Of a stretch of DNA of 64,000 nt, positions 1 to 8,293 are shown one piece after another. A model generated the notes under the pieces. It made no database searches and was not told the DNA's origin. It saw only the letters and a list, made by a program, of their open reading frames with translations. Position numbers and translations under genes: made by a program. Origin of the DNA: JACDBZ01 sp038233215 (GTDB lineage Bacteria; Chloroflexota; Limnocylindria; QHBO01); contig JBBSML010000001.1 of the NCBI GenBank assembly GCA_038233215.1, positions 1-64,000 on the forward strand, read 5' to 3'. The number at the start of each line of letters is the position of its first letter. Positions within the stretch are counted from its first letter, which is position 1.

Positions 1-44
1 AACCGAGGAACCGTCACTCTCGGTCACAACGCCAACCTGGTCGG

Positions 45-86
45 CGCGGCGGCGCGGCGGCGCGGCGGCGCGGCGGCGCGGCGGCG
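45..86. repeat. 8-nt tandem repeat, unit CGCGGCGG, about 5.2 copies
   Basis: Five perfect copies of an 8-nt GC-only unit plus two bases lie 12 nt before the GTG taken as start of the NfeD-like gene. The frame of that gene is open through the repeat to the window edge, so copy-number change would alter the frame of any longer N-terminus. It may equally be promoter-proximal low-complexity DNA. Confidence 0.85.
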
Positions 87-97
87 ACAATCACACC

Positions 98-424
98 GTG
101 TTCATCGCCATCGCCGTTCTGCTGGCCCTCTTTGTCATCCCCGACCCGTGGCGATACCCGGTCGTCGGACTCGCCGTGCTCGCCGAGGCGGCAGAGACCT
201 TCTTCTGGATTCGGATCTTGCGACGTCGACCGGTGACAGTTGGTGCGGCGGCACTGATCGGGACAATGGCCAGGGTAGTCGCGCCATGTCAGCCGATCGG
301 CGAGGTTCGCGTCCAGGGCGAGATCTGGCGCGCCCGCTGTGACGAAGGCGCGGACGTCGGACAGCAGGTCCGGGTGCGTGAACGCGATGGCCTCACCCTC
401 GTGGTAGAGCATCCCGACCGATAG
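98..424 (+). CDS. Small NfeD-like membrane protein
   Basis: 108 residues. Two hydrophobic segments (about 1-17 and 21-40) are followed by a basic linker and a C-terminal OB-fold-like stretch (about 68-105) with the VRVQGEIWRA pattern of NfeD C-terminal domains, ending in VEHPDR. Short NfeD proteins usually work with SPFH/stomatin-type membrane proteins in membrane organisation; no SPFH partner is visible, and it could lie left of the window. The GTG start puts the first membrane segment at the N-terminus, but there is no clear ribosome binding site and the frame is open upstream through the GC repeat, so the start is uncertain. Confidence 0.6.
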   Translation: MFIAIAVLLALFVIPDPWRYPVVGLAVLAEAAETFFWIRILRRRPVTVGAAALIGTMARVVAPCQPIGEVRVQGEIWRARCDEGADVGQQVRVRERDGLTLVVEHPDR

Positions 425-450
425 ACTGAGCACGGAGGGCGATGAGCTGA

Positions 451-1533
451 ATGCCGACCTACCACAAACTCGTGCGCGACCGGATCCCAGAGCTCATCCG
501 TCGTAACGGCGGTGAGCCACTGACACGCCGCCTGTCGGACGAGGAGTTCGCGGCCGCCTTGGCGCGCAAACTGGTCGAGGAGGCGGACGAGTTCGCCGCC
601 ACGCCCACAACGGAGGAGCTCGCCGACGTGCTCGAGGTCGTACACGCGCTTGCGCAGGTGGCCGGCGTCTCGGTCGACGAAATCGAAGCCCTGCGGCGAG
701 CCAAGGCTGCCGAACGTGGCACCTTCGACGACCGCCTCCTGCTCAAATCGGTCTCGCCTCCCGATCGGCCAGATGAGGAACAAACTTGGCTGGGTGTTAA
801 CCCAGGCTCAGCCCGGCGCTACGGCGACCTCCTGCAACGAGCTCGAGCTGATAACAACGTCCTCGGCCTGATTCTCGCGGGCTCGCGCGGCGCCGGAATC
901 TTCGCGACCGACCGATCGGACTTTGATACCTACCTCATCCTGCGCACGTCCGACGACGCCTGGCGAGCGGGCCACGGCGAGCCGGTCGAAGTCTGGCCGA
1001 TGACTCTCGACGAGTTCCGGCGACATGCGCTGATGGGCGCACCCGACGCCTGGAATCGGCCCACCTTCCTACACGTGCGCGTCGAGATCGACAAGCTCGG
1101 CGGCGAGATTCAGCAGCTCGTCGAGCATAAGGCGCGACTGACACCCGACGAGGTCGGTCGGACTGTGCCCGACGCCCTCGATGGCTATATCAACTCGTTG
1201 TATCGGTCGCTCAAGAACCTGGAGGCCGGGCGTCAGCTGGCAGGCTGGCTGGACGCCGTGGAGTCCCTTGCGCTGCTCCTCACGACCGCGTTCGCCTTGG
1301 AAGGCCGCGTGCGGCCCTTCAACAAGTACCTCCGCCACGAGCTGGAACGACGACCCCTGCCGACCATCGGCCTCACGACCATCGAGCGCATGGCGCGCGA
1401 GGCGATGCCTGACGTTCAGCGCGTCGTCTTTCGCGATGTGGAGCGGCGCGCCCGCGAAGCCGGCTTCGGATCGGTCGTCGACGGCTGGGAGCCGGACGTG
1501 GCGTGGCTGCGCGGCAACGAGGAACCGGTCTGA
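451..1533 (+). CDS. MazG-like pyrophosphohydrolase fused to a nucleotidyltransferase
   Basis: 360 residues, two domains. Residues 1-105 match the small phosphoribosyl-ATP-pyrophosphohydrolase-like family (YHKLVRDRIPELI start), with MazG-type acidic motifs: EEADE near 47 and EELADVLE near 60. That family is normally a stand-alone protein of about 100 residues. Residues about 115-360 form a minimal nucleotidyltransferase: GSRGAG near 145 followed by DFDTYLI gives the GS...DxD metal site, and a helical C-terminal half follows. The substrate is unknown; MazG enzymes cleave NTPs, and the transferase could modify a small molecule or RNA. It is coupled by TGATG to the next gene. The fusion rather than either domain is the odd feature. 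Confidence 0.75.
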   Translation: MPTYHKLVRDRIPELIRRNGGEPLTRRLSDEEFAAALARKLVEEADEFAATPTTEELADVLEVVHALAQVAGVSVDEIEALRRAKAAERGTFDDRLLLKSVSPPDRPDEEQTWLGVNPGSARRYGDLLQRARADNNVLGLILAGSRGAGIFATDRSDFDTYLILRTSDDAWRAGHGEPVEVWPMTLDEFRRHALMGAPDAWNRPTFLHVRVEIDKLGGEIQQLVEHKARLTPDEVGRTVPDALDGYINSLYRSLKNLEAGRQLAGWLDAVESLALLLTTAFALEGRVRPFNKYLRHELERRPLPTIGLTTIERMAREAMPDVQRVVFRDVERRAREAGFGSVVDGWEPDVAWLRGNEEPV

Positions 1534-2849
1534 TGAGCGAGCAACACCTCGATACTGGCAGCCACGTTCGTGTGCGGCTCGTCAAGAACATCCATCCCGA
1601 TGTGGAGTACGACGCGGTGGTGGTAAGCGACGATGGGACGCACGTCGTCGTCCGGGGACCGTGGGCGGAGGATGAGGCTCGTGATCTCGGCTTCGTGCGC
1701 TTCGAACCGGGGGACATCTTCACCGAGCATTACTGGCGCGATCGCTGGTATTCCATCAAGGAGGTCCGCACCGCGGGCGGTCTCGTGAAAGGCTGGTACT
1801 GCGATGTCGCGCGGCCGGTCCGCGTCGAGAACCGACTGATCGATTCGGAGGATCTGGAGCTTGACCTCTGGGTTTCCGCCGATGGTCGAACGGTGCTTCG
1901 ACTCGACGAGGATGAGTTTGAGGCGAGCGGCATCTCAGAGACCGATGCGGTGGCAGCCACCCAGGCCCGGAACGCACTGGACGAGCTCGAACGGCTGGCA
2001 AGGGGCGGCTTCGCCGATATTGACGTGCGGATGAACGCCTCAACCGACGAGAGTCCCCCAAACGCGGTCGTTGACGCCTTCGGCGGCCAATGGCCGCCCG
2101 AATCCCTCGCTGGTGGCGAAGGTCGCGCGTGGCGAGCCGGCGAAGTGGTGCTAAAGCCGTTGGAACGGTCTGTCCAGGAGCTGAACTGGCAAGCGGATCT
2201 GTTAGGCCGTGTCCGGGGTGACGGCTTTCGGGTGTCGTCGCCCTTGCGGGCTGCGAATGGCTCGCTGACCGTCAACGGCTGGTATGCAACGGCGTTCCTC
2301 GTCGGGCAGCACGAGCCGGGCCGGTGGGCGGACGTCATCCGCGTCGGCGAGGCGTTCCACGCGGCCGTTGGTGCCGAGCCCCGACCGACGTTCCTAGACC
2401 AACGCACCGATCCATGGGCGATCGGCGATCGTGTGGCATGGGGTGAGCTGCCAGTGAGCGACTTCGCAGTCGCGAAGCACGTCGAGCGCCTGACGGCGGC
2501 CCGGCGACCGCTGGACGCGCCGCATCAGCTGATCCATGGCGACCTGACCGGCAACGTCCTGTTCGCCCATGGCCTGCCGCCAGCGATCATCGACCTCTCT
2601 CCGTACTGGCGACCGACCGCGTTCGCCACCGCGATCGTCGTCGCCGATGCGCTGGTCTGGGAAGGTGCCGATACGTCGCTCCTCTCACAGGTCAGGCACA
2701 TCGACCACTTCGCGCAGTACCTTGTGCGCGCTCTGATCTATCGAATGGTGACGGACCGGATCGGCGGTAGCGGAGGAGCTGATCCGTACGAACCAGCGGT
2801 CGAGATAGCGATCGAGCTCTGCAGCCAACAGGGGGAGCCGAGCACATGA
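1533..2849 (+). CDS. DUF402 domain fused to aminoglycoside-phosphotransferase-like kinase (TIGR02569 type)
   Basis: 438 residues. The ATG overlaps the stop of the preceding gene and has GAGGAA about 8 nt upstream; an in-frame GTG at 1503 is less likely. Residues 1-150 resemble DUF402/FomD-like proteins (beta-rich; FEPGDIFTEHYWRDRWYSI). Residues about 180-438 resemble the actinobacterial TIGR02569 family of APH-like proteins: LIHGDLTGNVLF is a Brenner-type catalytic loop and AIIDLSPYWRP the metal-binding Asp segment. A kinase acting on a small metabolite or nucleotide is plausible because FomD-type DUF402 proteins hydrolyse nucleotidyl-phosphonate conjugates. Substrate unknown. Coupled to the MazG-nucleotidyltransferase fusion, so the two probably act in one pathway. 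Confidence 0.7.
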   Translation: MSEQHLDTGSHVRVRLVKNIHPDVEYDAVVVSDDGTHVVVRGPWAEDEARDLGFVRFEPGDIFTEHYWRDRWYSIKEVRTAGGLVKGWYCDVARPVRVENRLIDSEDLELDLWVSADGRTVLRLDEDEFEASGISETDAVAATQARNALDELERLARGGFADIDVRMNASTDESPPNAVVDAFGGQWPPESLAGGEGRAWRAGEVVLKPLERSVQELNWQADLLGRVRGDGFRVSSPLRAANGSLTVNGWYATAFLVGQHEPGRWADVIRVGEAFHAAVGAEPRPTFLDQRTDPWAIGDRVAWGELPVSDFAVAKHVERLTAARRPLDAPHQLIHGDLTGNVLFAHGLPPAIIDLSPYWRPTAFATAIVVADALVWEGADTSLLSQVRHIDHFAQYLVRALIYRMVTDRIGGSGGADPYEPAVEIAIELCSQQGEPST

Positions 2850-2868
2850 CGGTGCACCCGATGCACCG

Positions 2869-2979
2869 CGGAGACGATTCGGTGTAGGGCGTCGATCGAG
2901 CCACCACGTCGCCGGGGATCTGCAGGAGATGATCCGCGCCACTGATCTCGAGCACCTCGGCTCTGGGAATCGATCGCGC
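2869..2979 (-). pseudogene. Remnant of an alpha/beta-hydrolase C-terminus
   Basis: A minus-strand stretch of about 35 codons reads ARSIPRAEVLEISGADHLL, the usual C-terminal strand and catalytic-His segment (GADH) of alpha/beta hydrolases of the class found with cyclases and LuxR regulators. Nothing hydrolase-like precedes it and the frame runs into unrelated sequence, so it looks like a leftover. The match is short and is my reading of one motif. Confidence 0.35.
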
Positions 2980-3037
2980 TTGAGTTCTCGCTGTCATCGG
3001 CCCTCTGGTGCGGTGCGTTCCGGCGTTGCTACGAGCA

Positions 3038-3865
3038 TCATCGCGTCTCCGCAACCCGCAGCTCGGTGAGATAGCGCTTCGTGATCCTGCCCCCATACCT
3101 CGAATCAATGAGGTCGCCGATGCAGTCCAGCAATCCCTCTCGCGCGGCTGGCTCCATCGCGATGTGGCCGGAGTAGGTCCGCAGCAGGTCGCAGTACTTG
3201 GCAGTCGAATAGATCACCTCCCACTCGTAGCGCCGAAAGACGGAGGTAGCGAAGCGGTCTGACCGGTCGAGTTCCTCGCCGCTCGACGGGATGTCGTCGG
3301 CCGGAGACAACCGGAGTCCGGCTGGCGTCGCAGGATCCCATCGCTCGTAGCAGTCCTGCACCTCGACGAACAAGTGGGCGCTGCCGCCGGCCACGTGATG
3401 GGTATCGATCGTGGCCAGGACACCGCCCGGCCGTAGCGCGTCTGCCGCCTTGGTGACGCGCAGCGCAGGATCGATCCAATGGAAGGCCGTCGCGGACACG
3501 ACCGCGTCGAACGGCTCAACCGGCAGCGGCCAGTCCTCGAACGCCGCGACCGCGATGCGTACATTCGAGAATGCAGACAGCTTGCGCTGCGCGACCGCCA
3601 CCAGATCGGCGCTGAGCTCCACGGCGGTCAGCTGACAGCCGCGCTCCGCGATCGGGATCGTCGCCTGTCCCGTCCCAGGACCGATCTCGAGGACACGGCA
3701 GCCGGAACCGATGCACGCCAGCTCGGCAAGGTCGTCAAAGAGTCTGGCCGGATAAGCTGGTCGCACCCGGTCGTAACGGTCAGCGTCCGCGCCGAACGTG
3801 AGCCGCAGCCGTTCGCGTTGCGATTCTGAAGCGGTCCGGATGACGACGTCGCGCATTTCAGTCAT
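3038..3865 (-). CDS. Class I SAM-dependent methyltransferase
   Basis: 275 residues from an ATG preceded by a G-rich Shine-Dalgarno region. The frame stays open upstream, but the family fold begins near FGADADRYD. Motif I is VLEIGPGTGQ (about residue 57), with the acidic residue of motif II in AVELSADLV and motif IV near FDAVVSATAFHWID. The FHWID motif and RYD.VRPAYP start are typical of the small UbiE/Methyltransf_11-like group annotated as class I methyltransferases. Substrate cannot be told. Divergent from the methyltransferase gene starting at 3985; the 119 bp between them would hold both promoters. Confidence 0.85.
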   Translation of the reverse strand: MTEMRDVVIRTASESQRERLRLTFGADADRYDRVRPAYPARLFDDLAELACIGSGCRVLEIGPGTGQATIPIAERGCQLTAVELSADLVAVAQRKLSAFSNVRIAVAAFEDWPLPVEPFDAVVSATAFHWIDPALRVTKAADALRPGGVLATIDTHHVAGGSAHLFVEVQDCYERWDPATPAGLRLSPADDIPSSGEELDRSDRFATSVFRRYEWEVIYSTAKYCDLLRTYSGHIAMEPAAREGLLDCIGDLIDSRYGGRITKRYLTELRVAETR

Positions 3866-3984
3866 GTCGCCCCCATCGTTGCACCAGTCGTCGCATACTG
3901 TCGGGCACGTTCCGCTGAACGCCGAGCGGGCACAATCGGTATCGGCGAGCACATCATCGCTGTCGTCCAGGAGGGACCACCTAG

Positions 3985-4692
3985 TTGAGCCTGAGGGACG
4001 CTTGGGAAGCCGAGGCGCGCAACTGGGTTGCCTGGGCCCGGAAGCCGGGGCACGACAGCTATTGGCAGTTCCATCAGGATCGGTTTCTCCAGCTGTTGCC
4101 GCCTCCCTCCGGCCTGGCGCTCGACCTCGGCTGCGGTGAGGGCCGCTTCCCGCGCGATCTGAAGCCACGCGGATACAAGGTGATCGCGGTGGACGGATCT
4201 CCGAGCCTCATCGAGCATGCGCGCGAAGCCGATCCTGACGGCGACTACCGTGTGGCCGATGCAGCACATCTCCCGCTCGCGGATGCATCGGTCCAGTTGG
4301 TCACCGCGCTCCTGTCGCTGCACGACATGGACGACATGGAGGGCGCCATCGCCGAGGCTGCTCGGGTGCTCGTCACCGGCGGGCGGCTGTGTGCCGCGGT
4401 GGTGCATCCCATCAACTCGGGTGGAAAGTTCGCGTCCTCAGCGCCCGATGCCGAGTTCGTCATGCGCGAGTCGTACTTCGAGCAGAGGCGCTACGCCGAT
4501 GCGGTCGAGCGCGACGGCCTGCGCATGACCTTCACCAGCCGCCATCGGCCGCTGGAGGCCTACTTCGGGGCACTGGAGACGTCCGGGCTCGTCATCGAAC
4601 GGCTGGTGGAAGTTGCAGACACCACCGACCTGCCCGGCGACCGCTGGCAGCGGATCCCCCTTTTCCTTCACTTCCGGGCGGTCAAGCCGTGA
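3985..4692 (+). CDS. Class I SAM-dependent methyltransferase
   Basis: 235 residues. The TTG start is chosen because GGAGG lies 9-10 nt upstream at 3970-3974 and the family begins near DAWEAEARNWVAWAR. Motif I is LDLGCGEGRF (about residue 46), motif II acidic residue in IAVDGS, and motif IV around VTALLSLHDMDDM; the motif after it, ARVLVTGGRLCAAVVHP, is typical of Methyltransf_11 proteins. It is the second of three methyltransferase genes in 2.5 kb; the three are only distantly alike, so this is not a simple tandem duplication. Substrate unknown. Confidence 0.85.
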   Translation: MSLRDAWEAEARNWVAWARKPGHDSYWQFHQDRFLQLLPPPSGLALDLGCGEGRFPRDLKPRGYKVIAVDGSPSLIEHAREADPDGDYRVADAAHLPLADASVQLVTALLSLHDMDDMEGAIAEAARVLVTGGRLCAAVVHPINSGGKFASSAPDAEFVMRESYFEQRRYADAVERDGLRMTFTSRHRPLEAYFGALETSGLVIERLVEVADTTDLPGDRWQRIPLFLHFRAVKP

Positions 4693-4778
4693 CGAATGAC
4701 AGGGCCTCCCTCCGAGGCCGAGGTTGAGACGCCCCGACTCCTCCATCCTGCGGCTCGAGCCAGATCGGGTCGGGCTGA

Positions 4779-5485
4779 TCAGCATCGATCCGGAAGCGCA
4801 GCAATGGCAGGCCGACACCGCCACAGATACACTCGGTAGTCGATGCCCGGCTTCTTGCGATTCGTCCGCTCACTGTGCCCGGCGGTCCGGTATCCCCACG
4901 AGCGCAGCAACTCTTCGGTCGGCCGCGCATGCGCCTCCTCGTTGAAAACGCCGATGACCAGCCGATCGCACCAACCCATCAGACGCTCGACCAGCTCCCG
5001 GCGCCGATGGCGTGGCACGTACTCCAGGCCGGTCCGCACGAAGGTGAACCGATGAGGCAACTCCCAGCCAGCGCGTTGCCAATCCACAATCGATCCGCCA
5101 GCTCGGGCAATCGGCGCCGAGCCAGGTTTACAAGCTCAGGCGCGATGTCGAGGCCGTATCGGTCCAGCTCGTACGGAGTCCAGCCTGGCAAACACTCCAG
5201 CAGGTAACCGTTGGCGCAGCCGATATCGAGGAAGGAGCCATCGCGGTTGATTGCATCTCCGACATGGCTGCGCGCAAATTCCCAGGTATCCGCGCTTTCG
5301 GACTTACCCGAGCCCTCCCACGGCGTCGCGGCTACCAGGTAGGCCGGCACGATCACCCGAGCCATCTCGGCGTGCCAGGTTGCCTCATCGATCTCGTTGC
5401 GCTCAAGGCGATCGTCGATCTCGGCCACCTCGCGCCACGCGTTGTCCTTCAGCGGAGCAAACGGATCCCTGTCGTCACCTTTCAC
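4779..5485 (-). pseudogene. Frameshifted SAM-dependent methyltransferase
   Basis: The first frame (5485 down to about 5075) carries FLDIGCANGYLLECL, motif I of a methyltransferase, and runs to ADRLWIGNA. The conserved continuation (WELPHRFTFVRTGLEYVP, then ELVERLMGWCDRLVIGVFN) is in a different frame ending at 4779. The frames join if one base is restored near 5070-5080, in a GCGCTGGCTGGGAG context. Both halves look intact and full length together, about 235 residues, so this is either a fresh inactivation or a single-base sequence error. The start ATG at 5485 is divergent from tRNA-Lys. Confidence 0.75.
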
Positions 5486-5511
5486 GCTCGATGCTCCAAG
5501 GCCGGTGCCTC

Positions 5512-5517
5512 TATCCT
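5512..5517 (+). promoter_or_regulatory. Likely -10 box of the tRNA-Lys gene
   Basis: TATCCT lies 13 nt before the tRNA 5' end, the right distance for a -10 hexamer with a short leader. A -35 hexamer is poorly defined. Confidence 0.4.
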
Positions 5518-5530
5518 GAGCACAAAGCGT

Positions 5531-5603
5531 GGGCCGTTAGCTCAGCGGTTAGAGCAGGGGACTTTTAATCCTCGTGTCGTGGGTTCGAATCCCACACGGC
5601 CCT
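5531..5603 (+). tRNA. tRNA-Lys (anticodon UUU)
   Basis: A full cloverleaf can be drawn: 7-bp acceptor stem GGGCCGT/ACGGCCC, D arm GCTC/GAGC with an 8-nt loop, anticodon stem GGGGA/TCCTC around loop CTTTTAA (anticodon TTT), 5-nt variable region, and T arm GTGGG/CCCAC with TTCGAAT loop. The discriminator is T at 5603 and CCA is encoded next (5604-5606). One G-T pair lies in the anticodon stem. The U73 discriminator is unusual for a lysine tRNA, which normally has A or G there. Confidence 0.95.
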
Positions 5604-5606
5604 CCA

Positions 5607-5939
5607 CTTCATCGGCTCCCAAGACTACTGGGCGCTACCAACGTTGACACGCGTTCAAACCCTTTCCCTAGACTGCAAGTCAATGGCTGCGACCTTGGAT
5701 CTCATAGCGTGAAGGCGTCGTCATGAATGGCGACGGGCGACATGCCTCCTGCAGCACATTGACCAGGTCGACTTCGGCACGGGCGGCAAGATCCTCATGT
5801 ACTCGCGGGAGTGGCATCTGCCGCCTGCCATCGAGCTCTGAGTCTTCCGTCGTGCGCCTTAATGGGGACGAGCACCGGGAGCCGATGCGATGACGCGTCG
5901 GACTCGAGTCGGGCCCGCTGCGTGCATCTGCCATGCGCT
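5607..5939. other. Gene-poor stretch with an unrecognised coding tail
   Basis: No complete gene. A perfect TTGACA at 5644-5649 is followed by TAGACT at 5669-5674, but the 19-nt spacer is long. A plus-strand frame from 5713 ends at 5841 with DQVDFGTGGKILMYS, which reads like the end of a real protein, though it has no start codon and I do not recognise it. Confidence 0.4.
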
Positions 5940-6130
5940 ATGGCGACGATCGGGCACCTGGCGGCTGGCTTCGCGACCTCGCGCCTGGTGGGACCGCTCG
6001 ACGGCGGACGCGATGCGACGTGGGATGAGACGCTCGTGATCACTCTCGCCGCGGAGGCGCCCGACGTCGACCTGCTCGTCCCGGTGCCGCGCCGCGGGAT
6101 GAGGCACTCCATCGGGATGGCGGCCGCGGC
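5940..6130 (+). pseudogene. N-terminal remnant of a DUF457/YdjM-like membrane hydrolase
   Basis: From the ATG the frame reads MATIGHLAAGFATSRL, then LAAEAPDVDLLVPV and RRGMRHSIG. This is the N-terminal layout of DUF457 (YdjM-type, metal-dependent inner-membrane proteins): GHxxxG, a hydrophobic segment, APDxD, then HRGxTHS, here altered to RRGMRHS. After about residue 60 the frame becomes low-complexity and non-membrane. The metal-site His and Thr are changed and the rest of the protein is missing, so I call it a remnant. Confidence 0.45.
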
Positions 6131-6565
6131 GGCGAACGGAACTGAGCTCGCGACCCCCGGTGGCTCCCTACAGGCCGCGGGGAGCTGGCAAGGGCCGCCC
6201 CGCTGGCGCTCATCAGTCTATGGCCTTGGCTGCGCCGACTCCGGGCCGAGGGAGCGGACCGATCCACGCCCGCCCCGGACTGGACCCGTGATCCTCGTCG
6301 GCGAGCACGCCCTTGGCCAAGACGGCCTCCCTCACCGACGCGGGGATATCGACTTTAAGCACCGGGTGAAGCTCCGACCTGGCGACGCCGGCAAGTGGGC
6401 CCATTGCTGTGTCGCCGTCGCGTAGAAGTGGTGATTCAGGGCCTCAGCGCTTGTGACGACGTAGATTCACCGAAATGGCGTCCTCGCCGACGGCCTGGAC
6501 TCGAGCTACAAGGTCGTGGTGAGTGGCTTCGTTCCGACCGCCCCTCTTCAAGTAGCGCCGGAGAG
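6131..6565. other. No recognisable gene
   Basis: Open frames exist on both strands, but none has family resemblance, a start with a ribosome binding site, or a fitting neighbour. A plus-strand stretch near 6479-6560 (LADGLDSSYKVVVSGF in one frame) has coding character but no start. Probably decayed sequence between the DUF457 remnant and the PhoX terminator. Confidence 0.4.
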
Positions 6566-6599
6566 ACGAGAGCCGCCCGGCGGACCGGGCGGCTCTCGT
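6566..6599 (-). terminator. Strong terminator hairpin after the PhoX-like gene
   Basis: A perfect 15-bp stem (ACGAGAGCCGCCCGG with its complement) closes a 4-nt CGGA loop, 25 nt past the stop codon at 6625. There is no long T tract. Confidence 0.8.
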
Positions 6600-6624
6600 G
6601 GATGCTGGACTCAGCGATCGAGGA

Positions 6625-8130
6625 TCAGCTGCCGGGGATCTGCATCAGCAGCAGCTGGCCATCCTCGCGCTTGTACGTGATGCCGTCGATCGTCTCAGAG
6701 TCCACGTTCGTGCCGTGCGCCTGGACGTCCAAGGCCCACCAGCCGGCACCGAGCCACCGCGACATGTCGACGATGCCGCTGGACTCGCCCTCCGGATCGT
6801 CGACCGAGGCCACGATGGACCATGAGTCCGATCTGAAGTCGTAGCGCCAGACCTTCGCGTTCGACGCGTCCTCCTGGACCATCAGACTGTTCGCGCTGGT
6901 GTCGACATTGTCCGGGTGTCGGATGAAGCTCTGGCCATCCGCAGCGACGGTATCGGCATCCTGGAGGATGCTGAACTCGTCAACGACTCGCGGATCATCG
7001 GCGTTCATCACGAACTTGAAGATCCGGCCGTTGCCGAAGTCTCCGAACGGACCACTCGAGGGCCCGCGATGCAGACGGCCGGACGCGGTGTTGTTCGGGC
7101 TCAGCGCGGTCCATTGGGCGTCGGTCAATGCGCGGGACTCGCCGGTGTCTGCGAAGTAGACGACCCGCGGATTGTGATCGTCGGTGGCGATGTCCTCGAC
7201 GCGGATGAACTGGAACACGTTGTTCTCGTTCGACCAGGTCTCGAGTCCGTCCTGGCCACCATCGGCGACCGCGTCGGGAACCCGGATGAACTCGCCGCTC
7301 CAGACGTCGTCCTTCGTCATGTCGCCGTAGTCGTTGGCGCCGTTGAACGGATCGGTGGCACTGACAGTGCCGCTCTCGGTGGCCGTGACCCGGAACGCCC
7401 ACAGGGTGCCCTGGTCCGCGATGACCGCGTCATCGGTGGGCGCGGTGTAGAGGTACATCTGCGAACTCGGCGCGTTGAACGTGTCGTCGCCCGACAGCAT
7501 GGCGATCTCGCCCCAGCCGCCCGGCACGACCACCGAGTTCTCGTGGTTGTGGCGACCCATTCCCGGAATGGCGCGATAGGAACCGGTCTTCGTGTCAAGA
7601 GCGACGGCGTAGCCGGCCTGGCCGAGCGGACGAGCAAGCTGGTCATTCGACTCTTCGTTCACGAAGAACGTGTAGTTGTCGAAGCCGTGCTCCGGGCCGG
7701 CCATGAACGCGGAGCAGAACCGGATGAATCCGGCCGACGCGGGGAGGACCTCATCCAGCTTCTTGATCTCCATCGTCTTCAGGTCGAGACGCGCCCGCTG
7801 GACCGACGAATCCTCGAAATCGGCGAAGCCGCGGAAGGGGACGGTGGACTGCTCGAACGCGACGTACAGGTCGACGTATCGCTTGCCCTGGCCGACGGGC
7901 ACGACGCCCAGGCCGTCTGGAAGGCCCTCGAACGTCTCCCCATCGAACGCGTCACCGCTGTTGATGAGCGGGATGACCGTGCCGCCGTTCGTGAGCGACA
8001 CGTAGGCGTCCGAGGGATTAGGAAAGCGACTGGTGCCGAGCGACGCCGCCGGCAATACGAGGGCCAGGGCCAACGCAAACGCGACAGCCATCATCGGGCT
8101 CCGGCGTCGGCGGAATTGGCGATCAACCAT
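6625..8130 (-). CDS. Secreted PhoX-like (DUF839) protein
   Basis: 501 residues. A basic start (RQFRRRRS) and hydrophobic segment 13-32 form a Sec-type signal peptide; the twin-arginine motif of classical PhoX is not clear. The body resembles the DUF839/PhoX beta-propeller family: RHNHENSVVVPGG (near 200), IAMLSGDDTFN and SSQMYLYTAP match the HEN and MGDD regions that hold calcium and iron in PhoX alkaline phosphatase. Later blocks (FADTGES, GRIFKFV, RHPDNVDT) also fit. PhoX releases phosphate from organic esters outside the cell. GGAGG sits about 10 nt before the ATG. It is far from the pst operon but would feed the same pathway. The phosphatase activity is inferred. Confidence 0.65.
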   Translation of the reverse strand: MVDRQFRRRRSPMMAVAFALALALVLPAASLGTSRFPNPSDAYVSLTNGGTVIPLINSGDAFDGETFEGLPDGLGVVPVGQGKRYVDLYVAFEQSTVPFRGFADFEDSSVQRARLDLKTMEIKKLDEVLPASAGFIRFCSAFMAGPEHGFDNYTFFVNEESNDQLARPLGQAGYAVALDTKTGSYRAIPGMGRHNHENSVVVPGGWGEIAMLSGDDTFNAPSSQMYLYTAPTDDAVIADQGTLWAFRVTATESGTVSATDPFNGANDYGDMTKDDVWSGEFIRVPDAVADGGQDGLETWSNENNVFQFIRVEDIATDDHNPRVVYFADTGESRALTDAQWTALSPNNTASGRLHRGPSSGPFGDFGNGRIFKFVMNADDPRVVDEFSILQDADTVAADGQSFIRHPDNVDTSANSLMVQEDASNAKVWRYDFRSDSWSIVASVDDPEGESSGIVDMSRWLGAGWWALDVQAHGTNVDSETIDGITYKREDGQLLLMQIPGS

Positions 8131-8293
8131 GGGACGACATCCTCCTGGGATCGGAAATGGTTCGCACGCGCGACCGCGGGCAGTGCGGTCCGGTGCAGAA
8201 CATGTGAGGCCTACATAGTGGCATCAAGGGCCGCATCGTGCCACTCGAGGAGCCCGTCGGCGGTGCGCACGTGGCACCATCGACCGCCGAAAT

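Noticed and set aside
3865..4168. N-terminal extension of the methyltransferase gene on the minus strand (to 4168)
   Set aside because: Low-complexity Arg/Pro/Gly sequence overlapping the divergent gene; the family start and a G-rich ribosome site fit the ATG at 3865.
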